Source: Azospirillum formosense
GTDB taxonomy: Bacteria; Pseudomonadota; Alphaproteobacteria; Azospirillales; Azospirillaceae
Assembly: GCF_040500525.1 (NCBI RefSeq)
Contig: NZ_CP159406.1
Coordinates: 62,001 to 126,000 of the forward strand
DNA: 64,000 nt
Direction of reading: 5' to 3'
Each line of letters begins with the position of its first letter. The stretch's first letter is position 1. Position numbers and translations under genes: made by a program. The notes under the pieces are model-generated. The model had not been told where the DNA came from. It was given only the letters and a program-made list of their open reading frames with translations, and searched no databases. This document shows positions 53,874-62,465 of this stretch, piece after piece.

Positions 53874-53962
53874 TTTCCCGGTTATTCTCTTTTTCGTCTG
53901 TATCAAGCCCAACTCGGAAAACCGGGGCGGGTGGCCTTCATGCCGTGAAAGGTCTTTGCGTG

Positions 53963-54631
53963 ATGACCATCGTCAAAGAGTTTCCCCGCCCCGCTCCCGA
54001 TCTGGTCGCGTCCTTCCGCGGCCAGTCTCCGGCCACGCTTCACGAGGCGATGGGCAAGAAGGGCGCGATGTCCTTTCCGATCAAGCCGCTGTATCAGGGC
54101 ATGACGCTGTTCGGCCCCGCAGTGACCGTTGCCGGGGGCCCCACCGACAACCTGATGATCCACGCCGCCATGGCGCTGACCCGACCGGGCGACGTGCTGG
54201 TGGTCGATTTCAAGGGCATGACCGAGGCCGGTCCCTGGGGCGACGTCCTGACCGAGGCGGCGCTCCGGCGCGGCCTGGCCGGGCTGGTGATCGACGGCTG
54301 CGTGCGTGACGCCGCGGCCATCCGCGCCATGGGCTTTCCGGTCTTCTGCCGGGGCACCAGCATGAAGGGGACCACCAAGACCCAGCCGGCCGGTGACGTG
54401 AACACCCCGATCGTCTGCGGTGGCGTGATGGTCGCGCCGGGCGACATCGTGATCGGCGACGACGACGGGGTGGTCGTGGTGCCCCAGGCCGAGGCCCTCG
54501 CCACGCTCACCAAGGCGGCGGAGCGTGAACGGATGGAGGAGGGGCTGCGCGAACAGCTCCGCGCCGGGCGGACGACGGTCGAGGCTCTGAAGCTGGAACC
54601 CTATCTGGAGGCCGGCGGAATCACGCTGTGA
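53963..54631 (+). CDS. RraA-like protein / 4-carboxy-4-hydroxy-2-oxoadipate aldolase family
   Basis: 222 residues from the ATG at 53963 (GTG codons just upstream are possible). Motifs: LHEAMGKKGAM, GPAVTVAGGPTDNLMIHAAM, GDVLVVDFKG, and GLVIDGCVRDAAAIRAMGFPVF, where the RD and nearby Asp bind metal and carboxylate in the class II HMG/CHA aldolases and RraA proteins. GDDDGVVVVP near the end is also conserved. Together with tctBA it suggests a catabolic unit cleaving a hydroxy-oxo dicarboxylate to pyruvate plus another acid; oxaloacetate decarboxylase activity is common in the family. Regulation of RNase E (RraA) is less likely in this context. Confidence 0.82.
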   Translation: MTIVKEFPRPAPDLVASFRGQSPATLHEAMGKKGAMSFPIKPLYQGMTLFGPAVTVAGGPTDNLMIHAAMALTRPGDVLVVDFKGMTEAGPWGDVLTEAALRRGLAGLVIDGCVRDAAAIRAMGFPVFCRGTSMKGTTKTQPAGDVNTPIVCGGVMVAPGDIVIGDDDGVVVVPQAEALATLTKAAERERMEEGLREQLRAGRTTVEALKLEPYLEAGGITL

Positions 54632-55022
54632 CGCGGGCCGTCATGGGCGGGTGGACGGAAAACCCGCCCGCCCCTTGCCTGGAGTGGTATTACCGCTGTC
54701 CAGGAAAGAACATCATCAGGCAAAAAAAATGCCGCGGCCGGACACAAGGTCGGCGCGGCAGACCAATGCTCTTGGAGCATCATGATTTTTTTGGTTTCCT
54801 CCCCAGACCTCAAGGCCTTTGTTTTGTGAGAGGCAATTTCCACAGTCCGCGCAGGGAAGTCAATCGCATTGAGCGAGGTATAACTTTAAGCCTAACTTTC
54901 TCCTTTGGCTCGTCGGAATGGCCGATGGGGTGCCGTGAAGAAAAATCGAAGCGGAGCCCGAACAGAGGGCTTGCTTTCCGCCGGGCGGGTGCGGTATCTC
55001 CCTGCCTCCTTCGTGGGAGCGG
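54632..55022. other. Intergenic region with hairpins and a degenerate sRNA-like motif
   Basis: A hairpin GGGCGGGT/ACCCGCCC (54645-54669) follows the aldolase gene. At 54722-54760 a stem TGCCGCG/CGCGGCA followed on the minus strand by eight T forms an intrinsic terminator for a leftward transcript of unknown origin. At 54765-54825 is GGTTTCCTCCCC after an ATGCTC/GAGCAT hairpin, similar to the candidate sRNAs at 62.2-62.5 kb but without their terminator. No protein gene supported. Confidence 0.45.
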
Positions 55023-55097
55023 CGCGGGCGTAGCTCAGGGGTAGAGCACAACCTTGCCAAGGTTGGGGTCGAGGGTTCGAATCCCTTCGCCCGCTCC
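55023..55097 (+). tRNA. tRNA-Gly (anticodon GCC), CCA encoded
   Basis: 75 nt. Acceptor stem GCGGGCG (55023-55029) pairs with CGCCCGC (55087-55093), followed by discriminator T and CCA. D-arm AGCTC...GAGC, anticodon stem CAACC/GGTTG around loop TTGCCAA with anticodon GCC at 55055-55057, and TPsiC arm with GGTTCGAATCC. All stems are fully paired. Confidence 0.95.
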
Positions 55098-55329
55098 AAC
55101 ATCGCGAAGACTTCTTCCAAGACGAAGACTTCTCCCAAGACATTGTCGGACGCGAAGCGGTGAGGCCGTTCCCCGGTGGGACCGCCGCGCCAATCCCGCG
55201 CGCGCGGCGTCCGCGTATTCCTTGCCGGAATGTTAACCCACTGCTAGGGGTCTCGGGCTAAGGTCGGTCGAACGGCCCGATCTGGGCAAACCTGCTTAGA
55301 CAAACCATGAAGCGCGGGCGCCCCTGACC

Positions 55330-56382
55330 ATGCAGCAGCTTGACCGTCCGAACGATTCACCGCCCGAGACGCCGCACGCCGGCTTCGGCATGCTGAAGGG
55401 CCAATCGATCCTGGTGACGGGGGGAAGCGGCTCCTTCGGGCGGCGATTCGTGGAGACGGTGCTGCGCCACGCCAGCCCGCGGCGGGTCGTCGTCTTCTCC
55501 CGGGACGAGTTCAAGCAGTACGAGATGCAGCAGCAGCTCGGCCCCGAATGGGCGTCCACCCTGCGCTTCTTCATCGGTGACGTGCGCGACCGCGAGCGGC
55601 TGGAACTGGCCATGCGCGAGGTGGACGTATGCGTCCACGCCGCCGCACTGAAGCATGTGCCGGCGGCTGAATACAACCCCATGGAATGCATCCACACAAA
55701 CGTCTACGGGGCGGAGAACGTGGTGCGGGCGGCGCTGAACACCGGCGTGAAGCGGGTGATCGCCCTGTCCACCGACAAGGCGGCCAACCCCGTCAACCTC
55801 TACGGCGCCAGCAAGCTGGCCTCCGACAAGATCTTCATCGCCGCCAACAACCTGGCGGGCTCGCTCGGCACGCGCTTCTCGGTGGTGCGCTACGGCAACG
55901 TCGTGGGATCCCGCGGGTCGGTGATCCCGCTGTTCCGCCGGATGATCGCGGAAGGGGCGGAGTCCCTGCCGGTCACCGACGAGCGCATGACCCGCTTCTG
56001 GATCACGCTGCAGCACGGGGTGGACTTCGTCGTCTCCTGCATCGCGATGATGCAGGGCGGCGAGATCTTCGTGCCCAAGATCCCCAGCATGCGCATCGCC
56101 GATCTGGCCCGCGCGATGGCCCCCCACCTGCCGCACAAGCTGGTCGGCATCCGTCCCGGCGAGAAGCTGCACGAGGTGATGATCACCGAGGACGATTCCC
56201 GCCAGACCTTCGAGCTGCCGGACCGCTTCGTCATCGAGCCGGCCTTCGCCTTCTGGACCCACGAACCCTACCAGCGGCTGGGCGCCCGTCCGGTCACCGA
56301 CGGCTTCCGCTACGCCAGCGACACCAACGGCGACTGGCTGGACGGCGCGCGCCTGATGCGGCTGATCGCGGAAGCCCCGTGA
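55330..56382 (+). CDS. pseB: UDP-N-acetylglucosamine 4,6-dehydratase (inverting), pseudaminic acid pathway
   Basis: 350 residues. GGSGSFG NAD(P) motif near 31-37, FKQYEMQQQL, HAAALKHVPAAEYNPMECIHTNVYGAENV, and the catalytic set TDK (Asp149/Lys150) and Tyr158/Lys162 (NLYGASK) are diagnostic of PseB-type short dehydratases, which convert UDP-GlcNAc to UDP-4-keto-6-deoxy-L-AltNAc with C5 inversion. The first 20 residues are extra relative to classical PseB; an internal ATG at 55390 (MLKGQSILVTGG) might be the real start, but neither has a clear ribosome binding site. pseC follows with a 1-nt overlap. Confidence 0.9.
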   Translation: MQQLDRPNDSPPETPHAGFGMLKGQSILVTGGSGSFGRRFVETVLRHASPRRVVVFSRDEFKQYEMQQQLGPEWASTLRFFIGDVRDRERLELAMREVDVCVHAAALKHVPAAEYNPMECIHTNVYGAENVVRAALNTGVKRVIALSTDKAANPVNLYGASKLASDKIFIAANNLAGSLGTRFSVVRYGNVVGSRGSVIPLFRRMIAEGAESLPVTDERMTRFWITLQHGVDFVVSCIAMMQGGEIFVPKIPSMRIADLARAMAPHLPHKLVGIRPGEKLHEVMITEDDSRQTFELPDRFVIEPAFAFWTHEPYQRLGARPVTDGFRYASDTNGDWLDGARLMRLIAEAP

Positions 56383-57629
56383 TGGGTGGCCCGGCTTCCC
56401 GGACGCCGCTCTCCGTCCTGCCCTACGGACGCCAGGACATCGACCAGGCCGACATCGACGCGGTGACCGCGGTCCTGCGCGGCGACTGGCTGACCCAAGG
56501 GCCGGCGGTGGAGGCCTTCGAGGGGGCTCTGCGCGAGCGCACCGGGGCGGCCCACGCGGTGTCCTGCGCCAACGGGACCGCCGCCCTGCATCTGGCCGCC
56601 CTCGCGCTGGGACTCGGCCCCGGCGACGCGGTGGTGGTGCCCGCCGTCACCTTCCTCGCCACCGCCAACGCCGCCCGCTACGTCGGGGCGGAGGTCGCCT
56701 TCGCCGACGTCGATCCCGCCACCGGTCTGATGGGGCCGGGGCAGGCGGAGGCGGCGATGGAGCGCGCCGCCCGCGCCGGCTGGCGGGTGCGCGCCCTGGC
56801 GCCCGTGCATTTTGCCGGACAGACCGCGGACATGGCCGGGCTCGGCGTGCTCGCCGACCGCCATGGACTGGCCGTCATCGAGGACGCCTGCCACGCCATC
56901 GGCAGCGTGGACGTGATGCCGGATGGGCGCGCCCTGCCGGTCGGCTCCAACGCCTTCGGCACGCTCACCGCCTTCTCCTTCCATCCCGTGAAGACCATCG
57001 CGGCGGGCGAAGGCGGGGCGGTGACCACCAACGACCTGCGTCTCGCCGCCCGCCTGCGCCGCATGCGCAACCACGGCATGGAGCGGGACCCGGCGGCCTT
57101 CGAGGACCGCGAGGCCGCGTTCGACGAAAGCGGTTCGGCCAACCCCTGGTATTACGAGATGGCGGAGCCGGGCTTCAATTACCGCCTGACCGACATCCAC
57201 TCGGCGCTCGCCCTCAGCCAGCTCGGGCGGCTGGACGCCTTCGTGGAGCGTCGCCGCCGCCTCATGGAGCTGTACGCGGAGCGGCTGGCCCCCCTCGCCC
57301 CGCTGGTGCGGCCGGCGGACCACGTTCCCTGGTGCCGCCCCGCCTGGCACCTCTGCGCCGTCCGCATCGACTTCGCCGCCGCCGGGCGGACACGGGCGCG
57401 GGTGATGGCCGATCTGCGGGCGCGGGGAATCGGCAGCCAGGTCCACTACATCCCGGTCCACCGCCAGCCCTACTGGCGCGAGCGCTGCGGGGACCTCGCC
57501 CTGCCCGGCGCCGACGCCCATTACGCCCAGACCTTGTCCCTGCCGCTGTTTCCGGCCATGGCGGACGCCGACGTGGACCGGGTCGCGACCGTCCTGGCCG
57601 AAACGCTGGGCCTGCCCGCCAGAACCTGA
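56382..57629 (+). CDS. pseC: UDP-4-amino-4,6-dideoxy-L-AltNAc transaminase (PLP)
   Basis: 415 residues from the ATG that overlaps the pseB stop (TGATG). DegT/DnrJ/EryC1 aminotransferase: LPYGRQDID near the start, GDWLTQGPAVEAFE, AVSCANGTAALHLAAL, the PLP-stacking VIEDACHAIGS, the PLP lysine Lys204 in TAFSFHPVKTIAAGEGG, then NYRLTDIHSALALSQL and YIPVHRQPYW. Position after pseB identifies it as PseC, the second step toward CMP-pseudaminic acid or a related glycan precursor. PseH, PseG, PseI and PseF are not in the window. Confidence 0.9.
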   Translation: MGGPASRTPLSVLPYGRQDIDQADIDAVTAVLRGDWLTQGPAVEAFEGALRERTGAAHAVSCANGTAALHLAALALGLGPGDAVVVPAVTFLATANAARYVGAEVAFADVDPATGLMGPGQAEAAMERAARAGWRVRALAPVHFAGQTADMAGLGVLADRHGLAVIEDACHAIGSVDVMPDGRALPVGSNAFGTLTAFSFHPVKTIAAGEGGAVTTNDLRLAARLRRMRNHGMERDPAAFEDREAAFDESGSANPWYYEMAEPGFNYRLTDIHSALALSQLGRLDAFVERRRRLMELYAERLAPLAPLVRPADHVPWCRPAWHLCAVRIDFAAAGRTRARVMADLRARGIGSQVHYIPVHRQPYWRERCGDLALPGADAHYAQTLSLPLFPAMADADVDRVATVLAETLGLPART

Positions 57630-57730
57630 GAAGCCAGCACCGCCACCCGCCGGCGTCACCGCTGGACAGTTTTCTCCCTTCCAAAAATGCGCTATGCCAA
57701 GCGTCATCTTGAACGCTTCGGAGCATGGTC

Positions 57731-58027
57731 ATGGCCGAGGGTACTGTGGACTATTACGCGATGGTCGAAGAGGCCTGGCAGTTGAGCGACGCCGCGCGCG
57801 ACTATGTGAAGAACGCCGGTCGCGACGTGGACAACGCGGAGCTGTGGGAGAAGGTGTTCGCCCCCTCGTCCCTGATCGACCTGGAGCGCACCCGCGCCGA
57901 AGGCGGACAGCCGCTGCAGAAGATCTTCTTCAAAAATCCCTACGGCCTTCAATACCGGGCCGACCACAAGGATTGGATCCCCTTCCGTCACGGTGCCCTG
58001 GACCCCGCTTATCTCCAAGCGATCTGA
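57731..58027 (+). CDS. Small soluble protein of unknown function
   Basis: 98 residues from the ATG at 57731 (or 100 from 57725). Acidic and aromatic-rich: VDYYAMVEEAWQLSDAARDYVKNAGRDVDN, then LWEKVFAPSSLIDLERTR and KIFFKNPYGLQYRADHKDW. No signal peptide or membrane segment; first half probably helical. I recognise no family. It stands alone between pseC and ugd; downstream 257 nt to ugd hold no other gene. GC3 pattern and a full-length frame support a real gene. Confidence 0.6.
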   Translation: MAEGTVDYYAMVEEAWQLSDAARDYVKNAGRDVDNAELWEKVFAPSSLIDLERTRAEGGQPLQKIFFKNPYGLQYRADHKDWIPFRHGALDPAYLQAI

Positions 58028-58284
58028 AGACACCGGGAATTTCCAGACGGTCTTGCGGAGGCCGGACGCGCCGGCACGACCCATTCTCCGGCACGCCCGG
58101 CACCGGTGGCCTGCATCGTTCGACAGAGGCTTACCCCCCACGCGGCAGCCTGCCGCAGGTGGTGTCCGCATCGCGGCTATCCTGATAAGAAGGCAACCAT
58201 CGAAGGCGGTCACCGTTCTGCTTCATCCCGAAAGCGGAGCCGGATAACGGACGGTCTCAAGGGTGTTGACAACAAGGGCTCCCC

Positions 58285-59610
58285 ATGCGCATCGCGATGA
58301 TCGGTACGGGCTATGTCGGGCTGGTGTCCGGCGCCTGTTTTTCGGAATTCGGCGTCCACGTCACCTGCGTCGACAAGGACGCCGGGAAGATCGAACGGCT
58401 GAAGCGCGGCGAGATTCCGATTTATGAACCCGGCCTTGACGAGCTGGTCGCGCGCAATGTCGCCGCCGGCCGGCTGTCCTTCACGCTGGACCTGAAGGAG
58501 GCGATGGCCGGGGCGGATGCCGTCTTCATCGCCGTGGGCACGCCGTCGCGCCGCGGTGACGGACACGCCGACCTGTCCTTCGTCTATGCCGCCGCCGAGG
58601 AGATCGCCGCCAACCTCGACCACTACACGGTGGTGGTGAACAAGTCGACCGTGCCGGTCGGGACGGGGCGCGAGGTGGAGGCGATCATCCGCCGCACCAA
58701 CCCGAGCGCTGATTTCGATGTGGCGAGCAACCCGGAATTCCTGCGCGAAGGCTCAGCCATCGGCGACTTCATGCGCCCCGACCGCGTCGTCATCGGAACC
58801 GGATCGGAACGCGCCGCCGACGTCATGCGCCGGCTCTACCGCCCGCTGTACCTGATCGAGACGCCGATCGTCCTGACGTCCCTGGAAACGGCGGAACTGA
58901 CGAAATACGCCGCCAACACCTTCCTGGCCGCCAAGATCACCTTCATCAACGAGATCGCCGACCTGTGCGAGAAGGTGGGCGCCAACGTCCATGACGTGGC
59001 CCGTGGCATCGGGCTGGACGGCCGCATCGGCAAGAAGTTCCTGCACCCCGGACCGGGCTATGGCGGCTCCTGCTTCCCCAAGGACACCTTGGCCCTGGTG
59101 CGCACCGCCCAGCAGGTGGGCAGCCCCCTGCGCATCATCGAGACGGTGGTGGACATCAACGACAAGCGCAAGAAGGCGATGGCCGACCGCATCGTCGCCG
59201 CCTGCGGCGGATCGGTGGCGGGCAAGACCATCGGAGTGCTCGGCGTCACCTTCAAGCCGAACACCGACGACATGCGCGACGCCCCGTCGCTGGACATCGT
59301 CCCGGCGCTGCAGGCCGCCGGAGCCACGGTGCGCGCCTTCGACCCCGCGGGCATGCACGAGGCCGGAAGGCTGCTGCCCGGCGTGACCTGGACGGACGAC
59401 GCCTATGCGGCGCTGCAGGGGGCCGACTGCCTGGCCATCCTGACGGAATGGAACGAGTTCCGGGCGCTTGATCTGAAGCGGGTCAAGGCGTTGCTGTCCC
59501 AGCCCGTCGTGGTCGACCTGCGCAACATCTACAATCCTGACGACATGGCTCGGGCAGGGTTCGTCTACATGTCCATCGGCCGCCCTTCGGTGCCGGTGGA
59601 TGCGGTTTAA
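58285..59610 (+). CDS. ugd: UDP-glucose 6-dehydrogenase
   Basis: 441 residues. NAD motif MRIAMIGTGYVGLVSGACFSEFG at the N-terminus, NKSTVPVGT, SNPEFLREGSAIGDFMRPDRVVIG, and the active site GPGYGGSCFPKDT with catalytic Cys263, then GVTFKPNTDDMRDAPS. It oxidises UDP-glucose twice to UDP-glucuronate, supplying acidic exopolysaccharide and precursors for UDP-xylose or UDP-galacturonate. AAGGG lies 9 nt before the ATG. The phosphohexomutase gene follows 33 nt later, probably in the same operon. Confidence 0.95.
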   Translation: MRIAMIGTGYVGLVSGACFSEFGVHVTCVDKDAGKIERLKRGEIPIYEPGLDELVARNVAAGRLSFTLDLKEAMAGADAVFIAVGTPSRRGDGHADLSFVYAAAEEIAANLDHYTVVVNKSTVPVGTGREVEAIIRRTNPSADFDVASNPEFLREGSAIGDFMRPDRVVIGTGSERAADVMRRLYRPLYLIETPIVLTSLETAELTKYAANTFLAAKITFINEIADLCEKVGANVHDVARGIGLDGRIGKKFLHPGPGYGGSCFPKDTLALVRTAQQVGSPLRIIETVVDINDKRKKAMADRIVAACGGSVAGKTIGVLGVTFKPNTDDMRDAPSLDIVPALQAAGATVRAFDPAGMHEAGRLLPGVTWTDDAYAALQGADCLAILTEWNEFRALDLKRVKALLSQPVVVDLRNIYNPDDMARAGFVYMSIGRPSVPVDAV

Positions 59611-59643
59611 GACAGTCGCGGTCCAAGGAGGTCCGTTGAGATC

Positions 59644-61047
59644 ATGAGCGAGGCCCATATCTTCCATCCGACCGTGCTGCGCGAATACGATATCCGCGGC
59701 ATCGTCGGCACGACGCTGAATCCCGCCGACGCCCGTGCGGTTGGGCGCGCCTTCGGAACCGTGGTGGCCCGCAACGGCGGAAAGACCGTGTGCGTCGGCT
59801 ACGATGGCCGCCTCTCCTCGCCGGAGCTGGAAGCCGCCATGGTGGAGGGGCTCGTCGCCTGCGGCCTGCACGTGCTGCGCATCGGGCTCGGCCCCACGCC
59901 GATGCTGTATTTCGCCACCCGCGACCGCGAGGCGGCGGCCGGCATCATGATAACCGGCTCCCACAACCCGCCGGAGTACAACGGCATCAAGATGATGCTG
60001 GGCAAGGGGCCGGTCTACGGCCAGCAGATCCAGGACATCGGGGCCATCGCCGCGAAGGCCGACTACGTGTCCGGCGAGGGCTCCTCGGAGCAGGTCGACG
60101 TCAAGGACGCCTATGTGGACCGCATGATGCGGGACTATGACGGCACCCGCGACCTGACCATTGCCTGGGACGCCGGCAACGGCGCCTCCGGCGAGATCCT
60201 GCGCCGCCTGACCGCGAAGCTGCCGGGCAAGCACATCCTGCTGTTCGACGAGATCGACGGCAATTTCCCCAACCATCATCCGGACCCGACGGTCGAGAAG
60301 AACCTCGTCGATCTGAAGAAGGCGGTGGCGGAGAACGGCTGCGACATCGGCATCGGCTTCGACGGCGACGGTGACCGCATCGGCGCCATCGACCATCTCG
60401 GCCGCGTGGTGTGGGGCGACCAGCTGGTCGCGATCTACGCCGCCGACGTGCTGAAGAGCCACCCCGGCGCCACGATCATCGCCGACGTGAAGGCCAGCCA
60501 GACGCTGTTCGACGAGATTGCGAAGCTGGGCGGCAACCCGTTGATGTGGAAGACAGGCCACTCGCTTCTGAAGGCGAAGATGGCCGAAACCGGCTCTCCG
60601 CTGGCCGGCGAGATGTCGGGCCACATCTTCTTTGCCGACAAGTGGTACGGCTTCGACGACGCGCTCTATTGCGCGGTGCGCCTGATCGGCCTGGTCAGCA
60701 AGCTGAACCAGCCGCTGTCGGCGTTGCGCGACCGTCTGCCGGATGTGGTGAACACCCCGGAAACCCGCTTCCAGGTGAGCGAGGAACGCAAGTTCCAGGT
60801 CGTCCAGGAGGTCAAGGCCCGGCTGACGGCGGAGGGCGCCGACGTCAACGACATCGATGGCGTGCGCGTCAAGACAGCGGACGGTTGGTGGCTGCTGCGC
60901 GCCTCCAACACCCAGGACGTGCTGGTCGCCCGAGCGGAGTCGGGCACGCCCGAAGGGCTGGAGCGGCTGAAGGGGATGGTCGTCGCCCAACTGGAGGCGT
61001 CCGGCCTGACGGCTCCCTCGTTCGAGGACGGCGGCTCCAGCCACTGA
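59644..61047 (+). CDS. Phosphomannomutase/phosphoglucomutase
   Basis: 467 residues, preceded by AGGAGG. Four domains: REYDIRGIVG substrate-facing start, catalytic TGSHNP with Ser106, metal loop DGDGDR at 240-245, sugar-binding GEMSGH, and phosphate-binding RASNTQ near the end. This is the AlgC/ManB type (PMM/PGM) that interconverts hexose 6- and 1-phosphates. It supplies mannose 1-phosphate for GDP-mannose (hence GDP-fucose) and glucose 1-phosphate for UDP-glucose and dTDP-glucose, joining ugd, fcl, galE and rmlA in one supply network. Symbol left empty since manB, algC and pgm cannot be separated by sequence. Confidence 0.93.
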   Translation: MSEAHIFHPTVLREYDIRGIVGTTLNPADARAVGRAFGTVVARNGGKTVCVGYDGRLSSPELEAAMVEGLVACGLHVLRIGLGPTPMLYFATRDREAAAGIMITGSHNPPEYNGIKMMLGKGPVYGQQIQDIGAIAAKADYVSGEGSSEQVDVKDAYVDRMMRDYDGTRDLTIAWDAGNGASGEILRRLTAKLPGKHILLFDEIDGNFPNHHPDPTVEKNLVDLKKAVAENGCDIGIGFDGDGDRIGAIDHLGRVVWGDQLVAIYAADVLKSHPGATIIADVKASQTLFDEIAKLGGNPLMWKTGHSLLKAKMAETGSPLAGEMSGHIFFADKWYGFDDALYCAVRLIGLVSKLNQPLSALRDRLPDVVNTPETRFQVSEERKFQVVQEVKARLTAEGADVNDIDGVRVKTADGWWLLRASNTQDVLVARAESGTPEGLERLKGMVVAQLEASGLTAPSFEDGGSSH

Positions 61048-61085
61048 GCCCGCCTTCGGACGGTAGGCGGAGTCCGGTTCCGGGC

Positions 61086-61119
61086 CTTGCGGACGGCGTC
61101 TTCACGCGCCGTCCGCAAG
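61086..61119. terminator. Bidirectional terminator between mutase and rmlA genes
   Basis: Perfect 13-bp stem (CTTGCGGACGGCG and its complement) with 8-nt loop, between two convergent stop codons. Confidence 0.65.
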
Positions 61120-61124
61120 AACCT

Positions 61125-62009
61125 TCAGCCCCGCCCGGAATTCTGTTCGTTCAGCAGATCCAGCAGGTACTTGCCGTAGCCGCTCTTGGCGAGCGGGAGG
61201 GCGATCCGCTGCAGCTGCTCGCTGCCGATGAAGCCCTTGCGCCAGGCGATCTCCTCGGGCGCTGCGATCTTCAGGCCCTGGCGGGCTTCGATGGTCTGCA
61301 CGAACTCGCCGGCCTGCAACAGCGATTGGTGCGTGCCGGTGTCGAACCAGGCATAGCCACGGCCCAGCCGCTCGACGAACAGGTCGCCCCTGCGCAGGTA
61401 GACGTTGTTCACGTCGGTGATTTCCAGCTCCCCGCGGGCCGATGGCCGGATCGTGGCGGCGATGTCGAGGACGCTGTTGTCGTAGAAATAGAGGCCGGTC
61501 ACCGCGTAGTTGGATTTCGGCTCCGCGGGCTTCTCTTCGATCGCCACGGGCCGTCCGGTGGCGTCGAAGTTCACCACCCCGTAACGTTTGGGGTCACGGA
61601 CGTGATAGCCGAACACGGTGGCGCCTTCCGAGCGGTTTGCCGCCCGCAGCAAGGCCGTTTCGAGATCGTGCCCGAAGAAGATGTTGTCCCCGAGGATCAG
61701 GCAGACACGGTCGCTGCCGACGAAGGAGCGTCCGATGAGGAACGCCTGGGCAAGCCCCTCCGGCTTCTGCTGCACGGCGTAGGACAGGGAAATGCCCCAC
61801 TGGGACCCATCCCCCAAGAGCCGGTGGAACTGCGACTGGTCTTCCGGCGTCGTGATGACCATGATGTCGCGAATTCCGGCCAACATCAGCGTTGACAAGG
61901 GATAATAGATCATCGGCTTGTCAAAAACCGGCAGAAGCTGCTTGCTGGTCACCTGCGTCAATGGATAAAGCCGCGTACCGGCTCCCCCGGCCAGGATGAT
62001 GCCCTTCAT
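61125..62009 (-). CDS. rmlA: Glucose-1-phosphate thymidylyltransferase
   Basis: 294 residues; ATG with AGGAG 7 nt upstream. MKGIILAGGAGTRLYPLT at the N-terminus, TSKQLLPVFDKPMIYYPLS, QQKPEGLAQAFLIG, LILGDNIFFG, FGYHVRDPKRYGVV, IEEKPAEPKSNYAVTGLYFYD and WFDTGTHQSL are the full RmlA/RfbA pattern. It forms dTDP-glucose, the entry to dTDP-L-rhamnose and other dTDP-deoxysugars, such as the substrate of the C-methyltransferase at 1406-2614. rmlB, rmlC and rmlD are not in the window. Confidence 0.95.
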   Translation of the reverse strand: MKGIILAGGAGTRLYPLTQVTSKQLLPVFDKPMIYYPLSTLMLAGIRDIMVITTPEDQSQFHRLLGDGSQWGISLSYAVQQKPEGLAQAFLIGRSFVGSDRVCLILGDNIFFGHDLETALLRAANRSEGATVFGYHVRDPKRYGVVNFDATGRPVAIEEKPAEPKSNYAVTGLYFYDNSVLDIAATIRPSARGELEITDVNNVYLRRGDLFVERLGRGYAWFDTGTHQSLLQAGEFVQTIEARQGLKIAAPEEIAWRKGFIGSEQLQRIALPLAKSGYGKYLLDLLNEQNSGRG

Positions 62010-62206
62010 ACGCTTGCTCCTGCATTCTTGCTTGTTGTGCACCATTGGATGGCGGAATTCAGGGAATTTCGTTTCCGTTCGAGGTTGGAAGAACCACGAT
62101 CATGGGACACCGGAAGATGGTTGCCTTCCCCCTTATGCCCGGTAACCGGTGTGTTGCAAGGGATTTGTGCCTCATCCCCGCCGGAGGGCGGGAACGGGGG
62201 GAGGAC

Positions 62207-62274
62207 AAAGAAAAGGCCGCAGCCAGTCCGGCGCGGCCTTCAAGTCTAGGGAGGAAACGCCCAAAGGGCATCCG
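62207..62274 (-). ncRNA. Candidate small RNA 1 (about 68 nt, anti-Shine-Dalgarno type)
   Basis: On the minus strand: promoter TTGACT-N17-TAAATT (62281-62309), predicted start near 62274, a small hairpin GCCC-TTT-GGGC, the single-stranded stretch GTTTCCTCCC, then a terminator stem AAGGCCGC/GCGGCCTT (62213-62240) ending in TTTTCTTT. A complete transcription unit with no coding capacity. The CCTCCC stretch is complementary to ribosome binding sites, as in the CCUCCUCCC-motif (CcsR/cuckoo) small RNAs of Rhodobacter; similarity is of architecture only. A second copy lies at 62398-62465. Confidence 0.45.
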
Positions 62275-62280
62275 GGAGTC

Positions 62281-62309
62281 AATTTATGTTGCGGTGCAGC
62301 ATAAGTCAA
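62281..62309 (-). promoter_or_regulatory. Promoter of candidate small RNA 1
   Basis: Minus strand: -35 TTGACT (complement of 62304-62309), 17-bp spacer, -10 TAAATT (complement of 62281-62286). Five of six bases match the -35 consensus. Confidence 0.5.
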
Positions 62310-62397
62310 GCTCCCGTATCGTCGCGCGGCAAGATTCCAGATGCTTCGCCCTTGCCCCCGCTTCCGTCCGGAAGGTCTAGTCCGCCTTGAAAACGGG

Positions 62398-62465
62398 AAA
62401 AAGAAAAGGCCATGGCTTGATCACCATGGCCCAGTTCTGGGAGGGAGGAAACCAAGAGAACTTGG
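62398..62465 (-). ncRNA. Candidate small RNA 2 (paralogue of small RNA 1)
   Basis: Same layout as the copy at 62207-62274 and the same predicted length: -10 TAAATT (complement of 62472-62477) within CATAAATT, hairpin ACCAAG-TTCT-CTTGGT, GGTTTCCTCCCTCCC, then a terminator stem GGCCATGG/CCATGGCC (62408-62431) ending in TTTTCTTTTT. Its -35 is weak. Sequence outside the shared motifs differs, so this is a diverged duplicate, not a recent copy. Confidence 0.42.

Noticed and set aside
55306..55326. Six-codon open frame (ATG to TGA) just before pseB
   Set aside because: Could be a leader peptide, but it has no ribosome binding site and such short frames are common by chance.
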